DNA of 64,000 nt from Fennellomyces sp. T-0311 (Eukaryota > Mucoromycota > Mucoromycetes > Mucorales > Lichtheimiaceae): positions 62,001 to 126,000 of the forward strand of contig JALLLT010000065.1 in NCBI GenBank assembly GCA_025266875.1, read 5' to 3'. The position numbers were made by a program, and so were the translations under genes. Every line of letters begins with the position of its first letter. Positions within the stretch are counted from its first letter, which is position 1. The notes beneath the pieces were generated by a model that had not been told where the DNA came from, made no database searches, and saw only the letters and a program-made list of their open reading frames with translations. Positions 1-11,594 of this stretch are shown here, piece by piece.

Positions 1-1113
1 TTGTTCATGCATACTCAACTTGTAATTTTTTCTAGAATGATCGGTGGCATATATGGTGTTGCTAATGATGTGGAGACTTACAAGGTTCCTGGTAAGGCGT
101 TAAAAGTCGGGTCTTGCGTCATTGATCATTTGTATACTTGCAGCAATCCAACTTGAAACGTAGCTGCATGTTTCGGGACACAGCAGATCTTTATGACGCG
201 GACAAAACGAAGAGTTCTTGAGCAAAGTGTTGAAGGATCATTGTGACGACACTTTCATCGGTTCCAAATTTGGCTATAGCGCAAACGGCATTTGTGGTAC
301 AACAGAATACGTCACAGAAGCTTGTGACAAATGCCTCCTGCGACTTTGGTATTGATAGTACCGATCTATACTACTTACATCGCGTTGATCCAAATACATA
401 ATGCTGCAGTGTTTTCATTTATCCACCAAGCCTCTGACATAGTCTATTACGTCGTCCTATCGAAGTACTGGTAAAAGCCATGGCGGAACTGGTAAAAGAG
501 CGCAAGCTCAAGTACTTTGGATTGTCAGAGTGCAGTGGAGAAACCCTTTCTCGAGTCCACAAGGTGCATCCGATCATTATGGTTCAAGTCGAATATTCGC
601 TCTGGTATATGGATATCGAAAAGAATGGCTTACTGGACGCTGCGCGTGAACTTGGTGTAACTATTGTTGCCTAGTAAGTTTATCAAAAAAGGGAAAAACT
701 GGATCTACCGCCCCGTTAACATGTAAAAAGTTTCCGCTGGGACGTAGTTTTCTCACCAGCAATACCAAGAATTTCGAGCATTTGCCAGGGGGGTTTTCCG
801 GCGAGAGTATCCTCGATTTGTTGCATAAAACTTTGACAAAAACTTGCAGCTTTGTTTCTGGCCTCAGGGCACTGGATGCCAAAAAGTAAAGATTAACGCC
901 GAGCGAATTGTGTTGGCGTGGGTGCTTGGCAGACAGCCGAATTTCTTCGTGATCCCAGGGACCAAGAAGGTCAAATACTTTGACCAGAATTGGAACTGCG
1001 GTCAGATCAAGCTCTCGGATGAAGAATTGGCTGAGATAAATGCCTTGGTGGAGTCGGCTGAGCCCCAAGGTAATCGTTACACCAACGACCCGCTGGTGCT
1101 TCTGGAAGGGTAG
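1..1113 (+). pseudogene. Aldo/keto reductase pseudogene, 5' end outside window
   Basis: Translated pieces in shifting frames give a recognisable aldo/keto reductase of the fungal pyridoxal-reductase-like (AKR13-type) group: IYGVAND near 46, DTADLY near 178, NEEFLSKV near 210, STDLYYLHRVDP near 357, then an open stretch from 480 with AELVKERKLKYFGLSE and the NGLLDAARELGVTIVA strand, PLGRSF near 735, and LAWVLGR ending in a TAG at 1111-1113. The frame breaks at about 160, 205, 338 and 700-840, and about 59 bp with no GT-AG borders interrupts the gene between DPN and PIEV (about 397-456). A normal splice acceptor at 33-35 shows that upstream exons lie left of the window. The lesions make a functional product unlikely. 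Family assignment is firm; the exact substrate class is not. Confidence 0.75.
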
Positions 1114-1584
1114 AACTGAAAACGTTTTGTAAAAGCTGCATCGTATTTTCTAGTGAAAGAAGACTTGTTGGTAACAAAAGGGTGTCCGCCTTCCCCTTTG
1201 TCCTATTGTTTCATGGATGCTTATGACGACTGCAACCCGAAAACTTGGTACGACAACAATGCTATTGTATCCATGGGTTCAGCAGAAAGAACAAAAAGTG
1301 GACCGGGAAGTGGAGTGTCCAACTCTCGAAGCGTCAAGAGCAGCAAAGAAAGAGAAGGTTAAAAAAAAGGTCGCTTGGCAACGCATTAAAAAAAAAAGAT
1401 GCAGGACTAAAATAAGAATGTCTGGAGTGGTAACTTCAGCCGACGCACCACTCCAGGCACACAAACATCGGCTAAGTTTAGAAACACGACACAGCATACA
1501 CAAACTGGCTCATCGACAATAACTCAATATGGCTGTTGTTTCTTTTTTCCCTTCTTTCCCTTGTTTCTTAGCTTCTTGGCGGAA
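1114..1584. other. Intergenic, upstream region of TRP-like gene
   Basis: No supported gene. It contains several A-rich runs and a pyrimidine-rich stretch at about 1538-1570 just before the start codon of the downstream TRP-like gene, the usual look of a fungal promoter/5' leader. Confidence 0.4.
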
Positions 1585-3933
1585 ATGAAGCGACGACCCA
1601 TGCTGCTGGTCATACTGGCGCTGATCACGCCACTCGCATGTGCTCAAGTCAGCATGCTCGAAACTCATTTCTACAACCGAACAAACTTTACTCAGTGCAA
1701 CGACCTTAATACTGCCACCGTTTATCTTGCCACTCGTCATTACGACCGCAATTTAAACACTTTCCATTTCAACCTGACCGCGCACACGTCTATCGCCGTC
1801 ACCGACCTAAGCCAGGGACAAGACAGTACGCGTTTGCTGAACTGAGCAAAGGAGGAAGAACTTATTCTTTTATTCTAATAGCATATTCGGCGTCCAGGAC
1901 GGAAGTGGTACTCGGATTTAATGCAGTGATGGACCAGCGACACCGGTTGTGTCCGGATCTGGGAGACAGTTGTCCGATAGCAGCCAATTCAAACGTGACA
2001 ATCCAGCAGGTGATTATTTTTGGAATTCCATCTCTTTCTCTCAATGCTTATCTTTCTCTCAGTCCTTCAATCTGCCAGCAACATCACTGCCTCTCGGTGA
2101 CATAATCACACGCTATACAACATACACTGCCAGCGGGGACCCATGGATCTGCTTAACGATGGCACCTATTGGATACGAGAATCCGACATGGAAGGCTGTG
2201 TTCACCTATGTACCCGTGGCTTTCGTCGTGTTTGCAGCCTTTGTGTCATTCTTTGCCTCTTTTGCAACAGTATCCGAGGCTGAGCATGATGTGTTTTTGT
2301 TCACGTCCAACTATGCCATGTTACCAGCGGCACTTCGCCTAAAGTCACCAGGATTCTTTGACCTCATCTACCATGCGCAATTCATCGTATTGACCGCCAT
2401 GCTGAATCTCGACTATCCAAAGTTCTATCAGTTGTTTGCCGCAAACTTTGCTTGGTCCTTTTTGCTGTTTCCCGTGGATTGGATGCGGGACGCGCACGAT
2501 CACATCTTTCCGTACACAGCACCGAAAACGTCAGAGGACGATATTCCCGTCGAGGTGGCTGGCCATGGAGTTACCAATTTTGCGTTGGCTGTGGATATTG
2601 ATGTCAACAATCTCTTTCTCACAAGCTTTGTGTTTATGCTGATTATCTTGGCTGGTTGTCTCCTCTTGTGCTCTTTAATATGGGCTGTCGTACAAGTCAT
2701 GAGCTGGCGCGCGCCGCATCGATACGCTGCGCAGACTCCTAAAATTGCAAACTTTACATTGGGTAAGCTGAGGATAAACAGTTCGAGGGAAATACTCATT
2801 GGTTACTAGGGATTCTGCTGCGGGTGCTCACACTGTTCTATCTGCCCATGATGACATTGGGCTTTTTTCAACTCATGTTAACTGCGCCCTGGTACCTGCT
2901 ACTTACCGCTTCCCTGGTACTTGTATTCCACATCTGTATGATATACGGCGCCATTGCATTCATCCTGCTGGGCGTGCGGCCATCGTCACTGGTATTCTCG
3001 GACATTACGTTGTTGCTACGATACGGTTGCCTGTACAACACATTCACAGATGACCACACATACTTTTTCCTGTGCGGGCTGGTCTATCGAATATTTATTG
3101 GCGCGATGGCGGGTTGGTTTTCGGTATCAGAAGTGGCACAGATCGTGGTGCTTTTGCTTTTCGAAGTGGGATACTTTGTGCTGCATATCCTTCGACGGCC
3201 GTACGCATCGACACACGTCAATTATCAACATTTCGTGTTTGGTGGCTTTCGAGTGGTGATTATGATTTTGAATATTGCGTATGTTCATGATCTTGAAGTG
3301 CTGGATCGGGACAAACAGGCGGTTGCATATACCCAAATTGTACTTCATTGCTTTGTCTTTCTTCTGATGTTTGCGTTCCCGATCCGAAATTTGGTTGTAT
3401 TGTTGACAGGGTTGGCGGATGATGAACTCTATGAGGCTGGTGCTCCGCCTGCGCGTATGGCGATCTGGCGTCGCAGACGACCGTTTGGTCGACGAGAAGT
3501 ACGTCAACGCGTACCTACCAATGACGAATTGGAACGATTCACAACGTTGCAGCAAGAATATCGACAGCAACAACAACAACAACAACAACGACAAGGAGAT
3601 GAACCAGTTATGGAGGCAATCACCTTGTACGATGATCCAACACCTCCTTCAGCTTTCATGACTACCACCACAAATTCCCCAAGATCATCGTTACCGCCAC
3701 CGCCACCTCCTCCACACCGCGTCATCACCACCAAGGAACGAAAGCCTGCCATCGAAAATCATAAAGGATGGAAAGTCGCTGGCAGGAATCGTACATCCAT
3801 CCTCGGCATAAATCCTAGCAACAGCCCATACGCACGCGAAGAATCCTCTGTACCTGTAACCGAACCCCTCATGACCAGCACTGACCGACATAGCTCGTGG
3901 ACGCCGGGTCAACGTCCTTATTCTCTTCAATAA
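1585..3933 (+). CDS. TRP-like (Flc/Pkd2 family) membrane channel
   Basis: Four exons (1585-1825, 1882-2009, 2063-2762, 2810-3933) join in frame to about 730 residues. The start is the first ATG of the frame and gives a signal peptide (KRRPMLLVILALITPLACA). Residues ~20-150 form the Cys-containing extracellular ML-like domain of fungal TRP proteins, and residues ~165-580 hold about nine hydrophobic helices, with family-typical stretches such as FFDLIYHAQFIVL and LLRYGCLYNTF. The C-terminal ~150 residues are cytosolic, low-complexity, with a polyQ run at ~3565-3591 and polyproline at ~3695-3713. Relatives (Flc1-3, Pkd2) act in the plasma membrane or ER/Golgi in calcium signalling, FAD transport and cell-wall integrity; which role applies here is inference. 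The 47-56 nt introns with canonical borders set the gene model. Confidence 0.85.
3560..3595 (+). repeat. CAA/CAG microsatellite coding polyglutamine
   Basis: A run of CAA triplets with a few CAG encodes about nine glutamines in the cytosolic tail of the TRP-like protein. Such runs vary in length between strains. Confidence 0.7.
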
Positions 3934-4125
3934 CTGTACATTTCATTCATTTTCCTTTTTTCTTGTAATACAAATCCTGTACATTTTGACTCTCTTCCAA
4001 ACTGTGGGCATGGCAACCAACCATTGGTTCCTCTCCAAGTTTGGTAAGCCGACAGCCATAAACGCTTGTATTTTTTGTGATCCCGTCTGGCATTACGTGC
4101 TCTTTTTATTTCTTTTTATTTCTAA

Positions 4126-7100
4126 ATGGTCCAACCTCCTGTTCATAAAGCTACCGTGAAGAACGTCCTTTCGGGTGACACTGTTATTCTTCGCGGTAAG
4201 CCACGTCCCAATGGCCCACCGCCGGAACGCCTACTGGCATTGTCCAATGTCCAAGCACCGAGATTGGGTAACAAGGACAGAGATGATGAGGTATAGGAGA
4301 AGGGTTCGTATCGGCAATCAAACATGCCACTCACATGAAACTGCAAGCCGTTTGCTTTTGGCTCTCGAGAATTCCTGCGCAAGTTGCTGGTTGGCAAGGA
4401 GGTGTCGTTTGTTCCTGAATACACGGTGACGACCACCACGCCACCACGCGAATACGGCTTTATCATGACGGCCAACGGTGATCAAGTGGCTGAATTGGGT
4501 ATCAAGGAAGGCTGGTTAAAGGTGCGCGACGGAAAGGCTCGAGGAGACGCCGAAGAACACGAGGCGTTGTTGGACCGCTTGCATGATTTGGAAGATGATG
4601 CGCGCGAAGCCAAGCGCGGTATGTGGAATTCGGATGAATCGGGTCTTCGCGACGTGTCCTACACCTTTGACGGCGACTCACGCGCGTTTTTGAACAAGTA
4701 CAAGGGTCAGCCTCTGGATGGTAATGTCACTTACTCGTGTTGCACGTCAAACATCACTAAAAAAAACCTGCGCAGCTATTATTGAATTGATTCGCGATGC
4801 TTCCACCTATCGCGTTTTGCTCACGTTGCCAGACAAGTCGCAACAGTACGTCACGCTTCTCTTGACGGGCATCAAGGCACCTGCATGCAAACGCGACAAT
4901 GCACCAGAAAGCGTGTCGGAGCCGTTCGGTGAAGAAGCCAAATTCTTTGTCGAAACCCGATTGTTGCAACGCGGCGTCAAGGTGCTTCTGGAAGGCTCCA
5001 ATGGCCAGAATCTCGTCGGCTCAGTGAAACATCCCGCTGGCAACATTGCTGAGTTGTTGTTGGCGAATGGTTACGCAAAGTGCGTCGATTGGAGCATCAC
5101 CTTGGTGACCGGTGGTCCTGCATCGTTGCGCAACGCAGAAAAGTAAGGATCTTTTTTTGTACGGGCGTTTTGGCACAAATGCTTAGCGGGTTTCTTTTAG
5201 GTTAGCAAAGGACAAGAAGCTTCGTGTCTGGCGCGACTTTGTGGCCAAGGAAAAGACCAACGATTCTGAATTCGAAGCAACGGTAAAGTATTCATTGCAA
5301 CCATAAGAAAGGTGGTTACTCATGGTTTTGTAATCTAGGTTTCCAAGATTGTCACGGGTGATACCATCCTTGTCAAGACCAAGTCAGGCATCGAGCGCAA
5401 ATTGCAGCTTGCCAGCGTGAAGCAGGCACCCCGCGGTGTTGGTAGTACAGCCCCTGGCGGCAGCAGCAAGTCAAGAGACATCAAGGAAGTTGGCTATCAA
5501 TTCGAAGCACGCGAGTTCTTGCGAAAGAAGTTGATCGGCAAAACTGTAAGACTATTTTCGGTACGATTTCAGGGGGAGGGGGTTGCTAAATTCATTCAAA
5601 GGCACATATCACCGTTGATTACCACAAACCGGCTCAAGATGGCTTTGAGGCCAAGGACTGCGCAACTGTCAAGGTTGGCCATACGTAAGTTGTGATAAAA
5701 AAAAGGGGGGAGAGTCATCCGAGTTTGAGGCTGAGCAGTAGTGTTTCAGAAACGTTGCTGAGCAATTGGTCGAACGTGGTTTGGCCACCGTGATTCGTCA
5801 CCGCAAGGACGATGATAACCGTTCGCATTGCTATGACCAGCTTTTGCTAGCTGAAGCAAAGTAAGTGGATATACCGGTCAGCCATGTAGGTAGCGGGGAT
5901 TTATTCAATGGTTTGTGTTGCAGGGCTCAAGAAGGTCAGAAGGGTGTTCACAGCACAAAGGAGCAGCCCGTTGTGCGCATTGTGGATGCTTCAGAGGTAT
6001 ATGTGCACTCTCTCCAACGGCTCAGTAACCCAATTAACCTCTGGTGTACGGTAGAACGCAGCCAAGTCTCGACAGTTCCTCACATTCTTGAAACGCAGCA
6101 GCAAACAATCCGCCGTGGTTGACCACGTCGCGAACGGGGCCCGTCTCTTCTTATGGATTCCCAAAGAAAACTGTCGACTGACGTTCGTGCTTGCGGGCAT
6201 CCGCGCACCACGCGTTGGTCGAACACCTTCCGAAAAGTCCGAACCCTTTGGCCCGGAAGCCTTGGCCTTTGTCGTCGACAAGTGCCTTCAACGCGACGTC
6301 GAAATCCACGTAGATAGCGTTGACAAGACCGGCTCATTCATCGGTAACCTGTTCATCAACGGAGAAAACCTGGCAGTGATGTTATTGGCAGAAGGTCTCG
6401 CGACCATCCACGAATTCTCGGCCAACGAGTCGCAATACACCAACCAGCTGTACAATGCCGAACGCAATGCTCGAGCAGACAAGAAGGGAATGTGGAAGAA
6501 TTACGATGCGGAGCAGGAGCAGCAGACGGCAAAGGAGGAGGCCAGTTTGGTAGTGGAGCCCAGACGCGAGTATATCGATGTGGTCATTTCGGAGTATTTG
6601 AGTGGCCATCGTGTTTATGTCCAAGTTGTCAATGAAGATGTCCGACGACTGGAAACGCTCATGTACGAGCTGTCACAGTATCATGTCAGCCGCGGTACCA
6701 CGGATGGCCCTCACAAGCCCCGCGTGGGCGACGTCGTGAGCGCCAAGTTTACGGAGGATGACAGTTGGTACAGAGCCAAGGTGCGTCGCGTGGCTGGTGG
6801 TTCGGTGGATGTACTATATATCGACTATGGCAACGTAAGTTATGTGCATTCGTGCAAGTGGATCAAGTGGCCTCACCAAAGATATCACAGTCCGAGATCC
6901 TGCCGACGTCGCGCATCCGCGTTCTGCCAGACAAGTTCAAGACCTTGAAGCCACAGGCACAGGAAGCTGTGTTGTCGTTTGTCAAGGGCCCTTCACGGAA
7001 CGAGGATTACGGCGATGACTCGTTGGAGCGATTGAAGGAGTTGACCGGTGGCAAGCAACTTGTTGCCAACATTGATGCACGCGACAACGGCGTATTGTGT

Positions 7101-7377
7101 CTGACGTTGTACGACCCATCAAACTCCAGCAGCGCAAAGGCCAGTCTGAACTTGGAGATGGTCCGCGATGGTCAGTTATTGGTGAACCCCAAGGTTCGAT
7201 ATGCCGCTGCCCATCAAGCAACCATCAAGTCGCTGCAAGAAGCACAGGAAGCCGCCAGAAGTGAACGGGTAATGTATTGTGTGATATCGGCTGTCACCTG
7301 TTTTGTTAATGCATTGTATTATGTAGCTTGGTCTTTTTGAATACGGTGATCCCAGCGCTGAAGACACTCCCATCTAA
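4126..7377 (+). CDS. SND1: Tudor-SN (staphylococcal nuclease domain-containing protein 1)
   Basis: Eleven exons (4126-4290, 4348-4720, 4776-5142, 5201-5282, 5339-5545, 5602-5684, 5750-5860, 5924-5996, 6055-6834, 6891-7268, 7327-7377) join in frame to 889 residues, the normal Tudor-SN size. Four tandem SNase-like (OB-fold) repeats fill residues 1-~640, each with the SGDT-like start and an SEPFGxEA motif (for example [24 protein letters not shown]). A Tudor domain follows at ~690-770 ([23 protein letters not shown]), and a split fifth SN module ends in LFEYGD. Family members bind RNA and act in splicing, RNA decay and stress granules; the repeats usually lack true nuclease residues. The gene is convergent with the RING ligase, 104 bp apart. 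Confidence 0.92.
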
Positions 7378-7481
7378 TTTATCCCATCCCATCTCTTGTC
7401 ATCTAACTGTTTTTGTATTCGCAGCAAACAACCCCATCTTCAATACATTCAAAAACAAAAAAAGCCTGTGGCTCACACAAT

Positions 7482-9013
7482 TTATATATTGGATCGAGGG
7501 GGACTTGTGCTCAATTCAATGTTCTCGGTGCGTTGTCGCTCTTCGTCGTCGGGTGTAACATTTCGTTTCCGTCCAAATATGCTCTTGATGCTTTGAACAA
7601 ATCGCTTAGGTGGACTTGCGGGGATGGTTTCGTCGGGATTCGTGCGAGGTACGAATGGCTGCGAGCAATCGTATTTGCATAACGGACATTCCGCTGCTTT
7701 CGACGTAAGCCATGGGTCTATCAAGTGCGAGTATGAGACTTCTTCGATCAGCAGCAAACGTATAGAATGCTTTACCTATGCATTCGCAATGGTATTCATG
7801 TTTGCATGGCAACTGTCGGACCATGTCACCATGTTGAACCTTTTCCAAACAAATGGCACACGAATCTTCCTCTTCCTCTTCTTCCTGTCGTTGCTGTTGC
7901 TGCTGCTTTTTCAATCGTGCTGCCGCTACTGCTGCTGCGCTTTTCTTTGAAAGAATCGATGATACGCGAGACGCACGACGACGTATAGCATGCCCATCAG
8001 GAACCGCGTCGTCGCCACCGATGGTCCGTGTGGGCAAGGTGTCCAATTGATCTTCATCTAATAATTGCTTTCCCATCGGCAACATGTCGGGTAACGGGGG
8101 AATAAGTCCTTGCTCGACCTGTTCTCTGAGTCGACGATTCTTTCTTATCAGGTGACAGTGGATGATCACTGCAGAATCGCTTGAGTTTTTTGGAAAGCCA
8201 TTGCAAAAGATTAAACGAACCTGAAGCTAAGAATCCAATGGCCAAAAGCCCACTCATGACCAAAAGTGTTAGTTCCCATGGATTGGGACCTCGACTGCTG
8301 CCTGGCAACATGAGTACGCGGACGGCCGGTTGAGACATATTTGTCCTCTGCTGCTGAAGCGCATTGATATGGCGACTCAATTGAAGACCGATACGCGGAT
8401 CGACATGGAATGCAGGAATCGTAATATCGGTTTCTGATGGAATATACTACCATCCGCCAAAGTCAATCTTTTTTTTTGCAAGCCATGAATATTTTTGTTT
8501 TACCATGGCACCGTCAACATAGTTGCTCGAATTGGAAGTGTCAGCGCCACTTTCATCATATACAATGGCACCAATGGCACCATCCTGTTGCGCTAGTCGG
8601 ATCTTTTCGACAAAAGTGCATGGTCCACCACTGGTAATTAGAGCAATGCGAGGAAGTGAACGTTGATAATCAGCATTGAAAAAAGGATCGGTGCCGCCAT
8701 GGATGCAGGAGTTGTTTCTGCTGTACAAAACGCCTCGAAGACCATGTCGACTGGGCTGGGTCAAATTGCTTGCTGCTTGAACATTATCATCGTACATGAT
8801 GGCAGGTATATTGACATTGACATTGTTTATGGACGAAGAGTTGGCTGATAACCAAACAACGTCTGCTATGTCGTTATTTGATCTGGATTTTTTTGTGCAA
8901 CCGTTCCCAAATTTACCTTGATTGATCGTTGGGTTAGAAAACAAACCAAACAGCGACGCATGGCAAGGTGCACTTAAAAGTAGGAATAATAGGTGGATCG
9001 TAGTAATGTACAT
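7482..9013 (-). CDS. PA-TM-RING E3 ubiquitin ligase
   Basis: Four exons read right to left (9013-8512, 8433-8221, 8168-7776, 7717-7482) give 447 residues. The ATG at 9011-9013 starts a signal peptide (YITTIHLLFLLLSAPCHA). A protease-associated (PA) domain covers ~60-190 (GPCTFVEKIRLAQQDGAIGA), one transmembrane helix lies at ~225-250 (LTLLVMSGLLAIGFLASV), and a polyQ/acidic linker precedes a RING-H2 finger: CAIC, CKHEYHCEC, CPLC, with IDPWL between. PA-TM-RING proteins (RNF13/RNF167 type) sit in endosomal or vacuolar membranes and ubiquitinate membrane cargo. The exon 1 donor is chosen so that the PA domain stays in frame; a nearby GTAAAA donor is possible but would shift the frame. Introns are 52-78 nt. 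Confidence 0.85.
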
Positions 9014-10331
9014 GGCTGCATAGTAAGGAACAGAAGAAGAAGAAAACAAGTACCATTGATTACAGTTGTTTGGTTATGGCTGACGACGATCAAGGTAGGA
9101 GGAGAAGGGGGTTTCTGTTTTACAGATGAAGGAGATACACAGTTCAAACTTGACATATTCTCTTTAAACATCGTTTCTTTCGCTTAGTTTATTACGAATC
9201 ATCAGGCGGAATCCAATGGGAAAAGGAGTTGTTTCACGCTCTGAAAAAAAATAGCTCCCCTTTTTCGCTTATCTTCTCAGGTTTCTTCCGGCTTACAATG
9301 TCCCCTCGAGACACGAGCATAAAAAAGAGGAAGAGTTGCCCACGCTACACAGTATGACGAAGCATGACGTACGACTACGTAACTAGATGTTGAGTCGCCG
9401 CAGAAAATTATTCCTCTGGTTATTCAAAAGCAAAAAGCAGTGGGTATAGTGTGCATGATGACATTTTTCATACTGTCAATAGGTTAAAGTTTATAATAAG
9501 GAGAGCATATGAAGAAGAAAAGCTCTAACGACTTTCAAAGTCGACGATTTTTTTTGAACACAAACTTATTTTTTGCCTAAATAAGGGGAGGTGTGGGGAC
9601 TCCGAGTTCTGGACGCCGAAATTGCCGCGATACAGGCATGACCGTGAACGATATTGCGGGTACATCGATAATTTTACTCGAATAAAAAAGTTTGCAAAGG
9701 CGGTTCAGTATCAACATTCTCGATGTATTAAACTTTCTTGATCAAAAGCACGAACAATGGCGTGGATGGATCGCCGTCATAACTTTCATCAGGATGCTTT
9801 GAACGCGGATGACTTTTGTTCCACCAATTCTCAGTTTCCTATAAAGGAAACTTGGTCTCGTATCTCATCCTCAGTGCTGCTTTGTCACCAACAGATCAAG
9901 GCGGTGTGGTGTTTGTCAATTGAGTTTAACGGTATCGCCATTAATGACCAGTGCACTCGCGTTACAACAGAGATTACAATTCGCGTTTGCTCTAATCGCT
10001 TGGAAAAAGCCAAAAGCATGTCAAACGTTTCAATGTACTACGGTGCACACAAAAGAGATGCTTTAATTGCTTCGGGAAACGTTCCTGTCGACTCGAGTGG
10101 GCGCACAATGCTTTTCCATCAATGTATTTTCTAGCATCCATGCTCTGTCGAACACATGTAATCGACACAAGGGTCGAATCCAATCAAAAGAATAGAAAAG
10201 ATATACAAGACACACGCAGGAATGTAGGCAGAAATGTACTGGATGCATGCAGCAAAACGATTCCGAACTGGGTGCCAAAATGGAAAGGTTCCAAAAAAAG
10301 GTGGGTTGAACTTCTTTTACTTTTCTCTCCA
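9014..10331. other. Intergenic region between RING ligase and DUF202 gene
   Basis: Divergent promoter space. It holds T-rich tracts and one ATG-started reading frame at 9757-10134 (listed separately). No domain is recognisable. Confidence 0.4.
9757..10134 (+). CDS. Unrecognised 125-residue ORF
   Basis: An ATG-started open frame of 125 residues, with three Cys in the middle and no signal peptide or membrane helix. No family is recognised. It could be an upstream exon or simply chance open sequence in the DUF202 promoter region. There is no splice evidence linking it to its neighbours. Confidence 0.2.
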   Translation: MAWMDRRHNFHQDALNADDFCSTNSQFPIKETWSRISSSVLLCHQQIKAVWCLSIEFNGIAINDQCTRVTTEITIRVCSNRLEKAKSMSNVSMYYGAHKRDALIASGNVPVDSSGRTMLFHQCIF

Positions 10332-10847
10332 ATGGAAACAAACGCCCCTGCTCGTTTCACACTTTGCAATAACGAAAAATGTTGCAGCAAATTCAATTTC
10401 ATTGACGTGGCAACTGTTCATACTGTTGTCGATGGACCAGATCCACGCGATCATTTTGCCAACGAGCGCAACATGTTGACATGGTTACGCATTTCCATGG
10501 TGTTGGCGTTGATAGGTAATGAAAGAAAGGCGAGCTACCGCACAAGCCATTTGTCTCACACATGGATAGGGTTTATGACACTGTTGGATCTGCCTACCAA
10601 AGTATTCGCCCCTTCACAGTCGATTCCGTGGACAGAGGACAGCACGTCACTCCAAGTTCAAGTTGTATCATACATCTTTATTGGACTTGGGATTGCGAGC
10701 ATTTGCGTTGGAGTGATGATCTATTTTAAAAACTTTAACCAGATCGTCAATCGATACTTCACTGTTGGCCAAGGGTTCAGTGGGTTTGGTATGGTGCTTG
10801 CAATTGTACTGTTTGTGCTGTTTGTGATGGCGGCGGCATTGACCTAA
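10332..10847 (+). CDS. DUF202-family small membrane protein
   Basis: Two exons (10332-10515 and 10570-10847) give 153 residues. The diagnostic DUF202 start DPRDHFANERNMLTWLR is followed by three transmembrane helices (about residues 52-73, 95-120, 130-152). The 54-nt intron is a multiple of three and has no stop, but removing it restores the family-typical LALIGFMTLLDL helix. DUF202 domains also occur at the C-terminus of vacuolar transporter chaperone (VTC) subunits; stand-alone fungal forms have unknown roles. The N-terminal 40 residues are not family-typical, so the start is uncertain. The stop codon overlaps the stop of the convergent TPR gene. Confidence 0.75.
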   Translation: METNAPARFTLCNNEKCCSKFNFIDVATVHTVVDGPDPRDHFANERNMLTWLRISMVLALIGNERKASYRTSHLSHTWIGFMTLLDLPTKVFAPSQSIPWTEDSTSLQVQVVSYIFIGLGIASICVGVMIYFKNFNQIVNRYFTVGQGFSGFGMVLAIVLFVLFVMAAALT

Positions 10848-11594
10848 GCGGTTTTGTTCGGTCGATCAAACATTCCCCAGTATGCCGACTTGACCTGCTC
10901 CTGTCCTTTCTTATCTTGCTGTTTGAGCAAGGCCAATTCATGTTTTACTGCCGCATCTATACACACACGCTTTTTTGTTATTCACACACACCACAATCCC
11001 AGTCTTCATCCTCGCATACCCGTTGGATTCTGCTTCAAAAGCTCGTCAAGCAATGCCTTGGCTTGGTCCGTGTTGCCCATTCGAGCATATGCTTGACCCT
11101 GACGGAATTTCGACTTTGTGTTCTCGTTATCCAGTTCGCGCGCCTAGCCACCACCCCTTACTTTAATATAATCGATCCCCCGTTTTTGTGTCTCTCGCAT
11201 TCATGTATACCTTTGTCGCACTGTCTAATACACGCTTCCATTTCTCCTGCTTGGCCAGAACAGCTACATTCACTCGACCGATTAGAACTATCAAACCATT
11301 TTCAAAAGAGATCGCCTTCTTTTTACCAGCCATGTTGTTGTAAATCATGACAAGTTGCTCGTTGGATCGCTTCTTCAAGTCATCGTTAGGATGCAGTCCA
11401 CCGATCGTTCGCAAATGTAAAAGTGCATGGTAATAATTTGAGAGAGCTGTGGGGTCCAATGTTGTTAGAATGCGTAGGTCTTTGAAAAATCACCAATCGA
11501 ACAATGTACCTCCTTGATAATCGCCTTTCTTGAAAGCTGCGTTGCCAGCCTCTCGGCACTCGACACCTTTTGTAAAAGTTTCGTCGTGGCTCAT
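10844..11594 (-). CDS. TTC9-like tetratricopeptide repeat protein
   Basis: Five exons (11594-11510, 11446-11327, 11263-11211, 11143-11020, 10947-10844) join in frame to 161 residues. TPR helices are visible: ECREAGNAAFKKGDYQGALSNYYHALLHL, then LVMIYNNMAAVLAKQEKW, then a third repeat with KSKFRQGQAYARMGNTDQAKALL. The tail ends with VKSAYWGMFDRPNK. Size, the YHALLHLR motif and the GMF tail match the TTC9 (TTC9C) family better than the immunophilin TPR tails it also resembles. TTC9 proteins are small TPR adaptors, some binding Hsp90. All introns are 63-72 nt with GT-AG ends. Convergent with the DUF202 gene, with overlapping stop codons. Confidence 0.8.

Noticed and set aside
1153..1522. Two overlapping plus-strand frames downstream of the aldo/keto reductase relic
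   Set aside because: Overlap each other and a minus frame, Lys-rich composition from A-rich DNA, no family.
3127..3752. Minus-strand frames rich in leucine or cysteine opposite the TRP-like tail
   Set aside because: They are antisense readings of the polyQ and polyproline codons of the plus-strand gene.
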